Positions 16,545 through 24,420 of a stretch of DNA of 33,508 bases are shown here, one piece after another. The position numbers and the translations under genes were made by a program. How positions within the stretch are numbered: position 1 is the first letter of the stretch; the number at the start of each line of letters is the position of its first letter. Origin of the DNA: Acidobacteria bacterium UBA2999 (lineage in GTDB: Bacteria; Acidobacteriota; Vicinamibacteria; Vicinamibacterales; UBA2999); NCBI GenBank assembly GCA_002346475.1, contig DDZV01000059.1, forward strand, positions 1-33,508, read 5' to 3'. The notes beneath the pieces are model-generated. The model ran no database searches. It was not told where the DNA came from and was given only the letters and a program-made list of their open reading frames with translations.

Positions 16545-17587
16545 CAAAACGGACCAGTAAAACTCTTATCTGGCACATCAAGTGGAATGTCCTCTCCCGA
16601 TGGTACAGAGAATGGCACACCCACCATTGAGGCAGCTGTCGTCGCAAGATCAACTGCACGTGGATAGTAATGCGCTGCTAACGCTGCTGACGTTGGGGTT
16701 GGATTGTCGGGTAAACAAACTCGTTGTGGAGAAGTGCGCAAGGACAACCCTTGCTCTGCAATACAAGCTACGACCTCAGCTGAAAAACCAACCGCAGCCC
16801 AACTGGTGTCGGTAACAATAACTCGACCAGTCTTACTCACCGATGCCATTACCGTAGTTTTATCCCACGGCCGAAGTGACCGAACATCAATAACTTCAGC
16901 GCTAACTCCCTGTTCTGCGAGCATCTCTGTAGCACGAAATGCTTCAAGTGCCATGTACGACGTGGCCACAATTGTAATGTCCTTACCCTCACGCATAACA
17001 CGGGCCGTGCCCAATGGAACACGATACATCTCTTCCGGTACTGGCCCACTAATGTTGTAGAGCCACCGATGCTCAAGAAAAATGACTGGGCTATCGTCCT
17101 CAATACTTGCGATCAGCAAACCCTTAACATCATGTGGTGTGGTCGGCATCACAACCTTCAAGCCTGGCACATGGGCAAACCAGGACTGGAGACTTTGTGA
17201 GTGTTGCGGCCCCTGTCCCCAACCCCGACCGATGAGCATGCGAATGACAAATGGCACTCGCATCTGTCCACCAAACATGTAATGCCATTTCGCAGCCTGA
17301 TTCACGATTTGTTCAAGACTCAGGACAGCGAAATCAACGCGTTGGTGGGTCAGAATTGGTCGCATGCCAGCCAGAGCACACCCAATTGCCACGCCAGTCA
17401 TACCATTCTCAGAAGTTGGTAAATCCGAAACACGTCCTGAGCCATACTTCAACTCAAGTCCAGTGGTTGTCCCAAAAATACCTGTTGGATCAGGGACGCC
17501 GAGACCCATAATTTGCACGCGGGGGTCCGCAGCCATACAAAGATCGGTAGCCTCATTAATAGCTTGTGCAAATTTAAGTTCTCGCAT
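16544..17587 (-). CDS. 2-oxoacid dehydrogenase E1 component, beta-subunit-like
   Basis: A 347-residue protein matching E1-beta (pyruvate/acetoin dehydrogenase) in length and motif order. An N-terminal domain carries LPTSENGMTGVAIGCAL with the ThDP-activating Glu60, GGQMRVPFVIRMLIGRGWGQGPQHSQS, and VVMPTTPHDVKGLL. A transketolase C-terminal domain follows with ITIVATSYM, VIDVRSLRPWD and VIVTDTSWAAVGFSAEV. Key motifs look intact. It sits 11 bases after the alpha-subunit gene, as usual for the heterotetramer, but no lipoyl E2 or E3 gene follows. The pair could therefore use the decarboxylated 2-oxoacid for a carboligation onto a sugar, as proposed for AviB1/AviB2 of avilamycin. The downstream SDR would fit. 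The substrate is not known. Confidence 0.83.
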   Translation of the reverse strand: MRELKFAQAINEATDLCMAADPRVQIMGLGVPDPTGIFGTTTGLELKYGSGRVSDLPTSENGMTGVAIGCALAGMRPILTHQRVDFAVLSLEQIVNQAAKWHYMFGGQMRVPFVIRMLIGRGWGQGPQHSQSLQSWFAHVPGLKVVMPTTPHDVKGLLIASIEDDSPVIFLEHRWLYNISGPVPEEMYRVPLGTARVMREGKDITIVATSYMALEAFRATEMLAEQGVSAEVIDVRSLRPWDKTTVMASVSKTGRVIVTDTSWAAVGFSAEVVACIAEQGLSLRTSPQRVCLPDNPTPTSAALAAHYYPRAVDLATTAASMVGVPFSVPSGEDIPLDVPDKSFTGPF

Positions 17588-17598
17588 AAAGACTCTAT

Positions 17599-18585
17599 TT
17601 ACGCTGGATAAGTAAACGTCGCCATCTCTGACGATTTTGGGAACGGACTGTTCTTCGCAAAGGCAACAGCCTCATCAATCTCAATTGCAAGTTCACGCTT
17701 GAGAGACTCAAGGTTGCCATCTGGCAATAGCGACATCTCTCGCATGTACCGCTCAAGGATAACTATGGGATCTTTAACTTTCCACGCTTCAAACTCAGCC
17801 GGCTCTCGATAGCCAAGGTCGTTGTCATAAAACGGGCCACAGTGCTCTCTCCAACGATACGTCTTAAATTCTAGAAAAGTTGGCCCTTCGCCATGACGCG
17901 CGCGGGCAATAGCTTGTTCTGCAAGTGAGTACACTGAACGCATATCATTGCCATCTCCCTGATACGCTGCCACACCGTGTGCCTTTGCAATTTCGTACAC
18001 TTCACGGTTCGCTGGTTGTCGTACCTCCATAGGAGAATATACAGAGTAAAGATTATTCTCACAGACAAACACGACTGGGAGCTTCTTTAAAGATGCAAAA
18101 TTGACTGCCTCGTGAAAAACACCTTCCTCAGTAGCACCTTCCCCAAAAAACGTCACTACAACCCGTTCTTCGTTCCTGAGGCGAGAACCCCACGAAGCTC
18201 CAACTGCAATTGGAATTGTGCTCGCAACAATAGGAACAGCACCAAGGAATCCAGCGGCAAGGTCCAGTAGATGCATTGACCCACCTTTACCGTTAGTACA
18301 ACCCGTGGCTTTTCCATACATCTCCGCAAACATCGCCTTGAGATTCCCACCCTTTGCTAAATAGTGGCCGTGAGATCGATGTCCACTCATCACATAATCA
18401 GCTTGTACTAAATGGGCACACACCCCCACCGCCACTGCCTCTTGCCCTGTGGAAAGATGTACTGGACACCGCATCTGCTGTTCAGAATAAATATCGGCAA
18501 TCCGCTCCTCAATCATCCGGATTCGCAGTAACTCTCGATGAAGTTGTTTCAGAGTACCGGCGCTAATGTGTTCAACTGTATTCAT
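17599..18585 (-). CDS. 2-oxoacid dehydrogenase E1 component, alpha-subunit-like
   Basis: A 328-residue protein with all E1-alpha marks: MRCPVHLSTGQEAVAVG near the start, YVMSGHRSHGHYLAKGG (about 64-80), CTNGKGGSMHLLD, the ThDP/Mg motif FFGEGATEEGVFHEA (147-160) ending in CENN (175-178), and FKTYRWREHCGP. I place the start at ATG 18585 rather than an in-frame one 78 bases upstream. The protein from 18585 has normal length, and the longer form would overlap the preceding methyltransferase by 68 bases and begin with an uncharacteristic extension. With E1-beta it should form an alpha2beta2 ThDP enzyme. No E2/E3 lies nearby, which argues against a standard dehydrogenase complex. Likely a decarboxylating carboligase of the sugar pathway (inference). 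Confidence 0.83.
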   Translation of the reverse strand: MNTVEHISAGTLKQLHRELLRIRMIEERIADIYSEQQMRCPVHLSTGQEAVAVGVCAHLVQADYVMSGHRSHGHYLAKGGNLKAMFAEMYGKATGCTNGKGGSMHLLDLAAGFLGAVPIVASTIPIAVGASWGSRLRNEERVVVTFFGEGATEEGVFHEAVNFASLKKLPVVFVCENNLYSVYSPMEVRQPANREVYEIAKAHGVAAYQGDGNDMRSVYSLAEQAIARARHGEGPTFLEFKTYRWREHCGPFYDNDLGYREPAEFEAWKVKDPIVILERYMREMSLLPDGNLESLKRELAIEIDEAVAFAKNSPFPKSSEMATFTYPA

Positions 18586-18595
18586 CCCTTGCTTT

Positions 18596-19267
18596 CTACT
18601 CCGTGAGTGTCCAACAGTAATCACCCGTATACCCTGCCACGCGAAAGAGCTCACGCCATCCATCGGGATCCATATAGGTAAGAGCTGTTAGCACCCACAA
18701 CTCAAGATTTTTTTGCTGCGCTTCATTTAGCCATGAGTCGACTTGGACATACCTGTGTCCGCGACTCACTCGTTCCACTTCTTGTAATGCCTCGATACAT
18801 GCATCACGGGGAAGGTTATGTAGCGTGTTAATAGATAGTACAAGATCAAAAGCATTATCATTAAAAGGTAGGTGCTGTGCTGTGCCCTGCACCACACAAG
18901 TTTGGACGTTCTCCGTTGCTTGCGTCAGTGCGTACTCTGAAATATCAAGACCAAAAATCTCAATGCCAGGAATAACCTGAATCATGTCCTGCATTAAAAA
19001 GCCCTTGGCGCAACCAATATCTAACACACGATGGCCAGCTGTAAGTCCATACTCGTCACGGATACGTTCGGCAATTGGAATCCAGCGGCCATCGTAACGA
19101 TACCCTCCGTAACCGGTTGTTCGATCACCATCAAAATACTCGCGGCCAAACAAACGTGCAATCCGTCTAAATTCGTCATTAGCTGATCGATTCTTAGCAA
19201 GTGGCCGATGAGTACGAGGACATCGATCGAGCAAGTTCAGTTCCCGCCCAAGTATTTCAGACGTCAT
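18596..19267 (-). CDS. Class I SAM-dependent methyltransferase
   Basis: A 223-residue protein. The first 75 residues hold REYFDGDRTTGYGGYRYDGRW, a lead-in I have seen before methyltransferase domains in surface-sugar loci. The core has HRVLDIGCAKGFLMQDM (motif I, about 79-95; Ala-Lys replaces the usual Gly-x), FGLDISEYALTQA (motif II), and LPFNDNAFDLVLSINTLHNLP (motif IV). The ATG at 19267 overlaps the Nudix stop by four bases (ATGA), and the E1-alpha start follows ten bases after the stop. A role in methylating an NDP-sugar or carbon-branched intermediate fits the context. The exact target, including C- versus O-methylation, cannot be told. Confidence 0.78.
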   Translation of the reverse strand: MTSEILGRELNLLDRCPRTHRPLAKNRSANDEFRRIARLFGREYFDGDRTTGYGGYRYDGRWIPIAERIRDEYGLTAGHRVLDIGCAKGFLMQDMIQVIPGIEIFGLDISEYALTQATENVQTCVVQGTAQHLPFNDNAFDLVLSINTLHNLPRDACIEALQEVERVSRGHRYVQVDSWLNEAQQKNLELWVLTALTYMDPDGWRELFRVAGYTGDYCWTLTE

Positions 19268-19695
19268 GGCTCAACCACGACCAATTGTGCAACTTCAAGT
19301 GCTTGATCCCAAAGATCGACAAGATACTCCGGAATTGGATATTTAGCTGCAAGAGTCCGAGGAATAAACTCGAGTGCCTGGCCCTCATGGCACGTTAAGG
19401 GTTGCATACCATCATACCGACACCAAAACACCGCGAGGCGAAGCGGGGGAAACCCCTCAGCATGAGAATCAATAAACTCGGTGAGCAATGAAAGATCGCT
19501 AACCTGATAGCTGGTTTCTTCTAAAAATTCCCTACGCGCACATGCTTCCATCGACTCACCAGACTCACAATGTCCACCAGGAGGAACCCATTGTCCCGGA
19601 TGCGATATTTCTGGTTTGTCGTCACGATGCTGTAAGAGTACGGCGCCGTCGTCACGTAATAAAAAAACCGCAGCAACCCAAGGCTCACCGACCAT
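19264..19695 (-). CDS. Nudix hydrolase
   Basis: A 143-residue single-domain Nudix protein. The box runs from G41: G-x5-E47-x7-REFLEET-S, with R55, E56, E59 and E60 in place, so metal binding should be possible. The Gly that normally follows the second Glu pair is Ser62. The protein starts WVAAVFLLRDDGAVLLQHR, and GQWVPPGG precedes the box. Nudix enzymes in sugar loci often cleave NDP-sugars (GDP-mannose mannosyl hydrolase type) or clean up nucleotide by-products; which applies here is unclear. ATG 19695 shares a base with the upstream stop (TAATG) and its own stop overlaps the next start, so it is firmly part of the operon. Confidence 0.85.
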   Translation of the reverse strand: MVGEPWVAAVFLLRDDGAVLLQHRDDKPEISHPGQWVPPGGHCESGESMEACARREFLEETSYQVSDLSLLTEFIDSHAEGFPPLRLAVFWCRYDGMQPLTCHEGQALEFIPRTLAAKYPIPEYLVDLWDQALEVAQLVVVEP

Positions 19696-20582
19696 TAACT
19701 AGCTGTAGCTTTCTCTACCATTCGTTCAAGTCCTATCCGAAAATCGGTAAAGCGAAAATCTGGGAACGCCGCCACTAATGCAGAGATGTCAAAATGTCTG
19801 TGTGTAATGGGATTAACCCGCTTCGAGGGTTGGACGTCCGTACCAGGCACCAATGCAGCGACACAATCTGCCACTTCTCGAAAGCTTTTGGACTCTCCTG
19901 TCGCCAGGTTCAAAACACCAGCTGACCGATGTGCTAAGACTTGCGCTGTCAGTATAGAAACGTCATCAATATACACGTGATCACGTTTTTCCTCTCCGCC
20001 ACCAAACAATGCAACCTGTTTTGAGTCCAGAGCTGTTCGTACAAATCGGTTTGGCCCATACCCATTATGTGTATCACCAGGTCCGAACAAGAGTGACGGC
20101 CGGAGCAATGCCAGGGACGTGCTAGTAGCTTTGAGAGTTTCGATAAGCATCCGCTCCCGAACAATATGCATCGTCCCGTGAAAACTCTCTGGTTGAACAC
20201 AGGACTGCTCGCGGACCAGTGTGGTTTCGTCTGCATAGACTGCGTCAGTGCTTAAGTAAACAACGTGTGCACAAGAACGACGTACGAGTGCGTTACAGAC
20301 AGACTGTCCCATGGAAAAATTTTTCATCATCGTCTTGATATCTTTTCCACGGTCTGGTGTCAGTGCAGAAATAAACACAAGTGAATCATCCTCACGGAGT
20401 AATTCTGCCAGGGTCGATGCTGACGAAGATGCAGTCAAATCAAGGTCGTCAGATGACAAGCCTACGACGGGTATTTGCTGGTCTGATAAGTGATGGATAA
20501 GATTTGAAGCAACAAAACCACGCGCACCAAGAACAACGACGCGCGCGGGCATGGCTGGTTTAGAAATCTGATGAGTCAACAT
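19695..20582 (-). CDS. NAD-dependent epimerase/dehydratase-like protein with altered active site
   Basis: A 295-residue extended-SDR fold protein. The nucleotide loop VVVLGARGFVASNLI keeps two of three Gly (the third is Ala). VYLSTDAVYAD (about 108-118) matches the Ser/Thr-Asp of the family, and LLRPSLLFGPGD, RDHVYIDDV and LNLATGES follow in standard order. The expected YGxxK is HGTMH at about 135-139, so both the catalytic Tyr and Lys are His; I confirmed the CAC and CAT codons on the reverse strand. It may bind NAD and a nucleotide sugar without standard hydride chemistry, or use other residues. The start at 20582 overlaps the previous gene by 7 bases; ATG 20552 (MPARVVVLG) is an alternative. 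Confidence 0.72.
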   Translation of the reverse strand: MLTHQISKPAMPARVVVLGARGFVASNLIHHLSDQQIPVVGLSSDDLDLTASSSASTLAELLREDDSLVFISALTPDRGKDIKTMMKNFSMGQSVCNALVRRSCAHVVYLSTDAVYADETTLVREQSCVQPESFHGTMHIVRERMLIETLKATSTSLALLRPSLLFGPGDTHNGYGPNRFVRTALDSKQVALFGGGEEKRDHVYIDDVSILTAQVLAHRSAGVLNLATGESKSFREVADCVAALVPGTDVQPSKRVNPITHRHFDISALVAAFPDFRFTDFRIGLERMVEKATAS

Positions 20583-21859
20583 GTAGTAAGCCTTCCAGTA
20601 CCAATACGAAAATAGCGTAACCCCTCAGCTCTGGCACGATCAGAAGCGATGAGCCCCAATGGGTCGATAACAACGCGGCCACGAAGTGACTTGCTTAGAG
20701 CAGAGAGATCAATATCAGAAAACTCTGGCCAGGCGGTCATCACCACAAGGGCATCACGGTCTTGACAAGCATCCAACGGTGACGAGCTACGATGCACGTG
20801 GGGGAACGCACCATCAGGTAGCACAGCAGCTGGATCGTACGCTGCCACATCGAAAGATGTCAGCTTCTCCAAAAGATGTACTGCTGGTGAGTTACGGGTT
20901 GACTGTGTGTGTTCTTTATAAGCTAACCCCCAGATGCCAATCGCTGGCTGATCACAACGTGTCAAAACCTCTCGATGTAGCACACGCAAGGCCCACTCAC
21001 GCCGATACAAACTTCCTGCAGCCCAGGTCTGAATCACAGATGCATCAGCCCCAACTTCACTGGCTAGATGCGTCACTGTAACCATGTCACGCTGTAAGTT
21101 GCCTCCGCCCAAACCAAGACCAGCTTTCAGGTATGCATAGGGACCTATGCGCCGGTCTAAGCATAGCGCAGGGGCAATCTCTCGCCATTCAGCACCAATG
21201 CCTTCGCAAATTTCTGCCAGCATATTAGTCGTCGAAACTTGAGCCACAAGAAATGTATTAATGCTAATTTTGCAAAGTTCAGCGCTTTCGTACCGCATCA
21301 CTAAAATCGGACAATCAAATGCTTCTAGGAACCTCTGAAACGCGGACGGTAATGGTGTCGTAGGATCAGCACAACCAACGATGAACCGCTCTGGATGAAC
21401 TGCCTGGTCCACTGCTCGACCAAAAATCAACGTTTCAACCTGATAGTAAAGCTGTACCCCGTTACGCTCAGCACGTACCTGAGCGTTCCGAGTAAAGCCT
21501 GGTTGAACCTGACTTAGTACAACAATTGTCGTTCCCGGTTTCGCGACTGTAATCACTCGATCTAGCAATCCTGAAATTGGAGAGAGATTGCTGTGATCGC
21601 CAGCATCCGTAGGAACATCGACTGATATAAAAATAACGTCGCACCGATTTAAAGTTGAGAGTTCGGCTGAAAAAATAATTTGTGGCCGATGCGTCTCAGA
21701 AAGCTCTTTAAGGCCAGGTTCGTGTAACGGTAACTGACCACGAACTAAGTCATCACAAAGCTGAGGATTCTCGTCAAAACCGACGACATCGAATCCTTGC
21801 GCAGCGGCAGCAATGCTAGACACTATTCCAAGGTGTGACAAACCAGCAAAGCCAATCAT
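20576..21859 (-). CDS. UDP-glucose/GDP-mannose dehydrogenase family protein lacking the catalytic Cys
   Basis: A 427-residue protein with the three-domain NDP-sugar dehydrogenase layout. The N-terminal Rossmann domain has IGFAGLSHLGIV and VVGFDENPQ, then VPTDAG, VLSQVQPGFTR and HPERFIVG. The central helix has ESAELCKISINTFLVAQ with Lys197 and Asn201 conserved. The C-terminal domain has GIWGLAYKEHTQSTRNSPAVHLL. The family's catalytic Cys loop (GGSCFPKD) reads GGGNLQRD here (251-258), so Asn254 replaces Cys; the codon is AAC. The two-step oxidation through a thiohemiacetal is therefore not expected; a single oxidation to a keto- or aldehydo-sugar, or a different reaction, is. The ATG overlaps the preceding stop by four bases. 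Substrate unknown. Confidence 0.82.
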   Translation of the reverse strand: MIGFAGLSHLGIVSSIAAAAQGFDVVGFDENPQLCDDLVRGQLPLHEPGLKELSETHRPQIIFSAELSTLNRCDVIFISVDVPTDAGDHSNLSPISGLLDRVITVAKPGTTIVVLSQVQPGFTRNAQVRAERNGVQLYYQVETLIFGRAVDQAVHPERFIVGCADPTTPLPSAFQRFLEAFDCPILVMRYESAELCKISINTFLVAQVSTTNMLAEICEGIGAEWREIAPALCLDRRIGPYAYLKAGLGLGGGNLQRDMVTVTHLASEVGADASVIQTWAAGSLYRREWALRVLHREVLTRCDQPAIGIWGLAYKEHTQSTRNSPAVHLLEKLTSFDVAAYDPAAVLPDGAFPHVHRSSSPLDACQDRDALVVMTAWPEFSDIDLSALSKSLRGRVVIDPLGLIASDRARAEGLRYFRIGTGRLTTC

Positions 21860-22785
21860 GCAAGCATCTCAACACCAAGTGTCCGGCCTAACTCGTTTAA
21901 TACGCCATTGATCCAAATGTCATTAGAGATATTCGTGCCACCTGTGACACAAAGATCTCGAAAATATTTGTACTCAGCAGCCCAGGTTGGATCTTTCTGC
22001 TCCAGAGGATGTACGTCCTCGTCTGGTTTTCCACTTGGAAGAATACGGTTACGTACAATGAGTGATGTTGGCCCCCATTTGCAAAGACCATTTACATGGA
22101 TACTTCCCGTCTCACCAAATAGATCAAGACCAAAAGTATTCCGCCACGACAGCAATGTGCCTTCTAGTGCAAGTACTGGGGAAGATTCTGGAAAACCCAT
22201 CAAGAAGTGATCGCACGCAACGTTCTCGTGTCGCTCGTACGTCCAGACCCGTGGCCCGCCAGACGGCTGACCAAAAAAGAAAAGGCAGAGATCAAGCATA
22301 TGCGAGGCTAAATCTGGGATCACGCCGAGTCCTCTGTCACGCCAGGCTGAATTTCTCACATCACGGGCTGTCCCATTGCCATAGAACATCCGGCAACGAT
22401 ACACACGCCCTATGCGCTGCTGCTCCAGAAGCTTTTTCACAGATATCAAGTGCGGCTCAAACCGATGATTGTAAGCCGTGTAGCAGACCGCACCGTGCTG
22501 ATCGCCCAGGTACTTCAATTGTTCAAGAGCGCTATTCTCTGCAGCTACGAGCGGTTTTTCGACCAGCACGTGTTTACCATGACTTAAAAGGTAGGTAAGC
22601 AACTCAACTTTTGGCCCATCAGGCGTGCAAACGAGTGCTGCATCATAGGTGCTCAGTGGAATATCTTCAAGCCGTTGCGCATCAGCGCCAGCCATGACTG
22701 GATCAATTGTTGCAACAACGTCAGATCCTGCTACTTCTTTCCGTTTCCGCCCCTGGATTCCAAGACCAACAACAATGACCTTCAC
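21856..22785 (-). CDS. Gfo/Idh/MocA-family NAD(P)-dependent oxidoreductase
   Basis: A 309-residue protein with a Rossmann domain (VIVVGLGIQGRKR), VCTPDG, and the family signature HVLVEKPLV with the catalytic-region Lys77. The C-terminal substrate domain has DLASHMLDLCLFFFG, which carries the D-x3-H pair usual in sugar oxidoreductases. The GTG start has a strong GGAGG eight bases upstream, and an 81-base gap separates it from the kinase/nucleotidyltransferase gene. In glycan loci these enzymes oxidise or reduce NDP-sugars at C3 or C4. It overlaps the altered dehydrogenase by four bases, so the two may act in sequence; this is inferred from position only. Confidence 0.83.
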   Translation of the reverse strand: MKVIVVGLGIQGRKRKEVAGSDVVATIDPVMAGADAQRLEDIPLSTYDAALVCTPDGPKVELLTYLLSHGKHVLVEKPLVAAENSALEQLKYLGDQHGAVCYTAYNHRFEPHLISVKKLLEQQRIGRVYRCRMFYGNGTARDVRNSAWRDRGLGVIPDLASHMLDLCLFFFGQPSGGPRVWTYERHENVACDHFLMGFPESSPVLALEGTLLSWRNTFGLDLFGETGSIHVNGLCKWGPTSLIVRNRILPSGKPDEDVHPLEQKDPTWAAEYKYFRDLCVTGGTNISNDIWINGVLNELGRTLGVEMLA

Positions 22786-22866
22786 GCGCTATGCCTCCAC
22801 GACAAGGTTGCACAGCAGTGTTGTTCTCTCACCACAAGAGTCATTAGTGTGGAAACCCCGATCGGA

Positions 22867-24420
22867 TCACGCGTACTGGATCCGCCTCTCGACAATCGCT
22901 AGCTTGTCTAGCAACTGTTCAGGGCTAATAGGTGTATTACCATCATGCTCACACGCCACAGCTGCCGCCATTGTCCCTAGAATAGATGAGATTACCGGTG
23001 AGTCAGTTGCACGAAGCGATAGGGTTGCGTAGGCAAGTAACGCATCTCCCGCACCAACAGGATCTACAACGTTGTCGGCAAACGCGTCGATCGTGAAAAA
23101 TGCCCGCACGTCATGTGATGCTTCGCGATAAGTAATAATGCCACGCGCACCCATCTTAAGAATAAGCACTTTGCAACCTGAGCGCTTATAGAGTTCCAGG
23201 GCAAGAGGACGCACGACTGAATCCTGATCAGCCAGAGAAAAGCGAGCCTCTTTCTCATTGGGCGTAATGAGATCGAAACCTTGAAAATCAAGAATGTTTC
23301 CCCAGCGACTGGCAACTTGACTATCAGCAATGCGTAAGGGGCCAGATGGGAGCGAAGCAGTCAATTCTGGAATTGTTGCCTTGCTGAAAATCCCGTGTCG
23401 GAAATCACTGAACACGTAAGCATCCACCTGCACGCTTCCCAGTGCCTGCGTAAACTGCGGGATAATCTTGTTAGAGACCGGTCGACTGTCGACCTGGTCT
23501 ACTTTAAGTAATCGATAACCGTTTGCGATATACGCTGCTTTCTTAGTAGTTGGTCGTGTTTGATCAATGATAGGAAGACAAGTGACGCCATGTTTTTCCA
23601 TTTCTTCTAAAACAAAATCTTTTGAAGGATCGTCACCAAGCACAGTCGAGAACGTAACGTCTGCACCAGCAGCGCATAAGTGTTTCGCAACAATCGCAGC
23701 ACCCCCAACAAAATCAACCTGTTCTTCAAGCTTCACACTTAATGTTGGAGTTTTGCTCGTGCTAGATCCGATCGGCGTACAGTAGATATACGAGTCCACA
23801 ATCGTGTCGCCAAGGACATGAACGCGTAGCCCATGACACTTATCAAGAGCGTTCCTCAATCCCTCAAAAGTAATCCCTTCCGATTCCATCAATGCAACTA
23901 GCTTCTCAACATGAATCTTTGGAGGTTCATTCTCAATAAAACGAGAGGAAGAAAAAACAATATCTCCAGGCGTAAAGAGAACTTCGCCACCATAGCTGTT
24001 GAGCACATCGATTTCTTCTTGAGTCTTTGGATGGACACCACTTCCGGTGTACTCATATCCCTTCGCAAAATAGTCTGGTTGTAAATAACCCAAACTCCTG
24101 ATAGGGGTTGGATCTTCGTCAATAATGACGTAGTCAACAACCTCTAGCGCTGCTAGGTTCATCGCACGAAGCTGCTGCGGTACGAAAGGACGGTAATTGG
24201 CTTTGCTAATATGAGCATCTGACGTAAGACTTGCCACTAACAGATCAGCCTTACCTTTGGCATACATCAGATGACGGACGTGTCCGGGATGAACCAAATC
24301 GAAGGTACCGTGACACATAATTACAGTACGGCTCCGTGGTCTCGGACCAATAATTTCTTTTAACTCCTCACGAGTCTTAACCTTGCGCTGGTAGGCACCC
24401 GTGTCCTTGAGATCCATCAT
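22867..24420 (-). CDS. Bifunctional nucleotidyltransferase-PfkB sugar kinase, HldE-like with reversed domain order
   Basis: A 517-residue fusion. The N-terminal domain (about 30-160) is a cytidylyltransferase-like adenylyltransferase with MCHGTFDLVHPGHVRHL (HPGH at 44-47) and TSDAHISKANYRPFV. The C-terminal domain (about 195-515) is a PfkB/ribokinase-type kinase with VLGDTIVDSYIY, DFVGGAAIVAKHL, LITPNEKEA and VDPVGAGDALLAY (catalytic Asp in GAGD, about 456-459). E. coli HldE has the same two activities in the opposite order (kinase first). Beside GmhA- and GmhB-like genes, the natural reading is heptose 7-phosphate kinase plus heptose 1-phosphate nucleotidyltransferase. The transferred nucleotide (AMP, CMP or GMP) is not certain. 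I use ATG 24420, which overlaps the preceding stop by four bases. Confidence 0.82.
   Translation of the reverse strand: MMDLKDTGAYQRKVKTREELKEIIGPRPRSRTVIMCHGTFDLVHPGHVRHLMYAKGKADLLVASLTSDAHISKANYRPFVPQQLRAMNLAALEVVDYVIIDEDPTPIRSLGYLQPDYFAKGYEYTGSGVHPKTQEEIDVLNSYGGEVLFTPGDIVFSSSRFIENEPPKIHVEKLVALMESEGITFEGLRNALDKCHGLRVHVLGDTIVDSYIYCTPIGSSTSKTPTLSVKLEEQVDFVGGAAIVAKHLCAAGADVTFSTVLGDDPSKDFVLEEMEKHGVTCLPIIDQTRPTTKKAAYIANGYRLLKVDQVDSRPVSNKIIPQFTQALGSVQVDAYVFSDFRHGIFSKATIPELTASLPSGPLRIADSQVASRWGNILDFQGFDLITPNEKEARFSLADQDSVVRPLALELYKRSGCKVLILKMGARGIITYREASHDVRAFFTIDAFADNVVDPVGAGDALLAYATLSLRATDSPVISSILGTMAAAVACEHDGNTPISPEQLLDKLAIVERRIQYA

Noticed and set aside
16544..18585. Standard pyruvate or acetoin dehydrogenase complex
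   Set aside because: E1 subunits are present, but no E2 or E3 follows, and the neighbours are methyltransferases, an SDR and sugar enzymes.
22062..22598. 178-codon plus-strand open frame opposite the Gfo/Idh gene
   Set aside because: Shadow of a clear oxidoreductase on the minus strand; composition is Ser/Arg/His-rich as expected for antisense frames.
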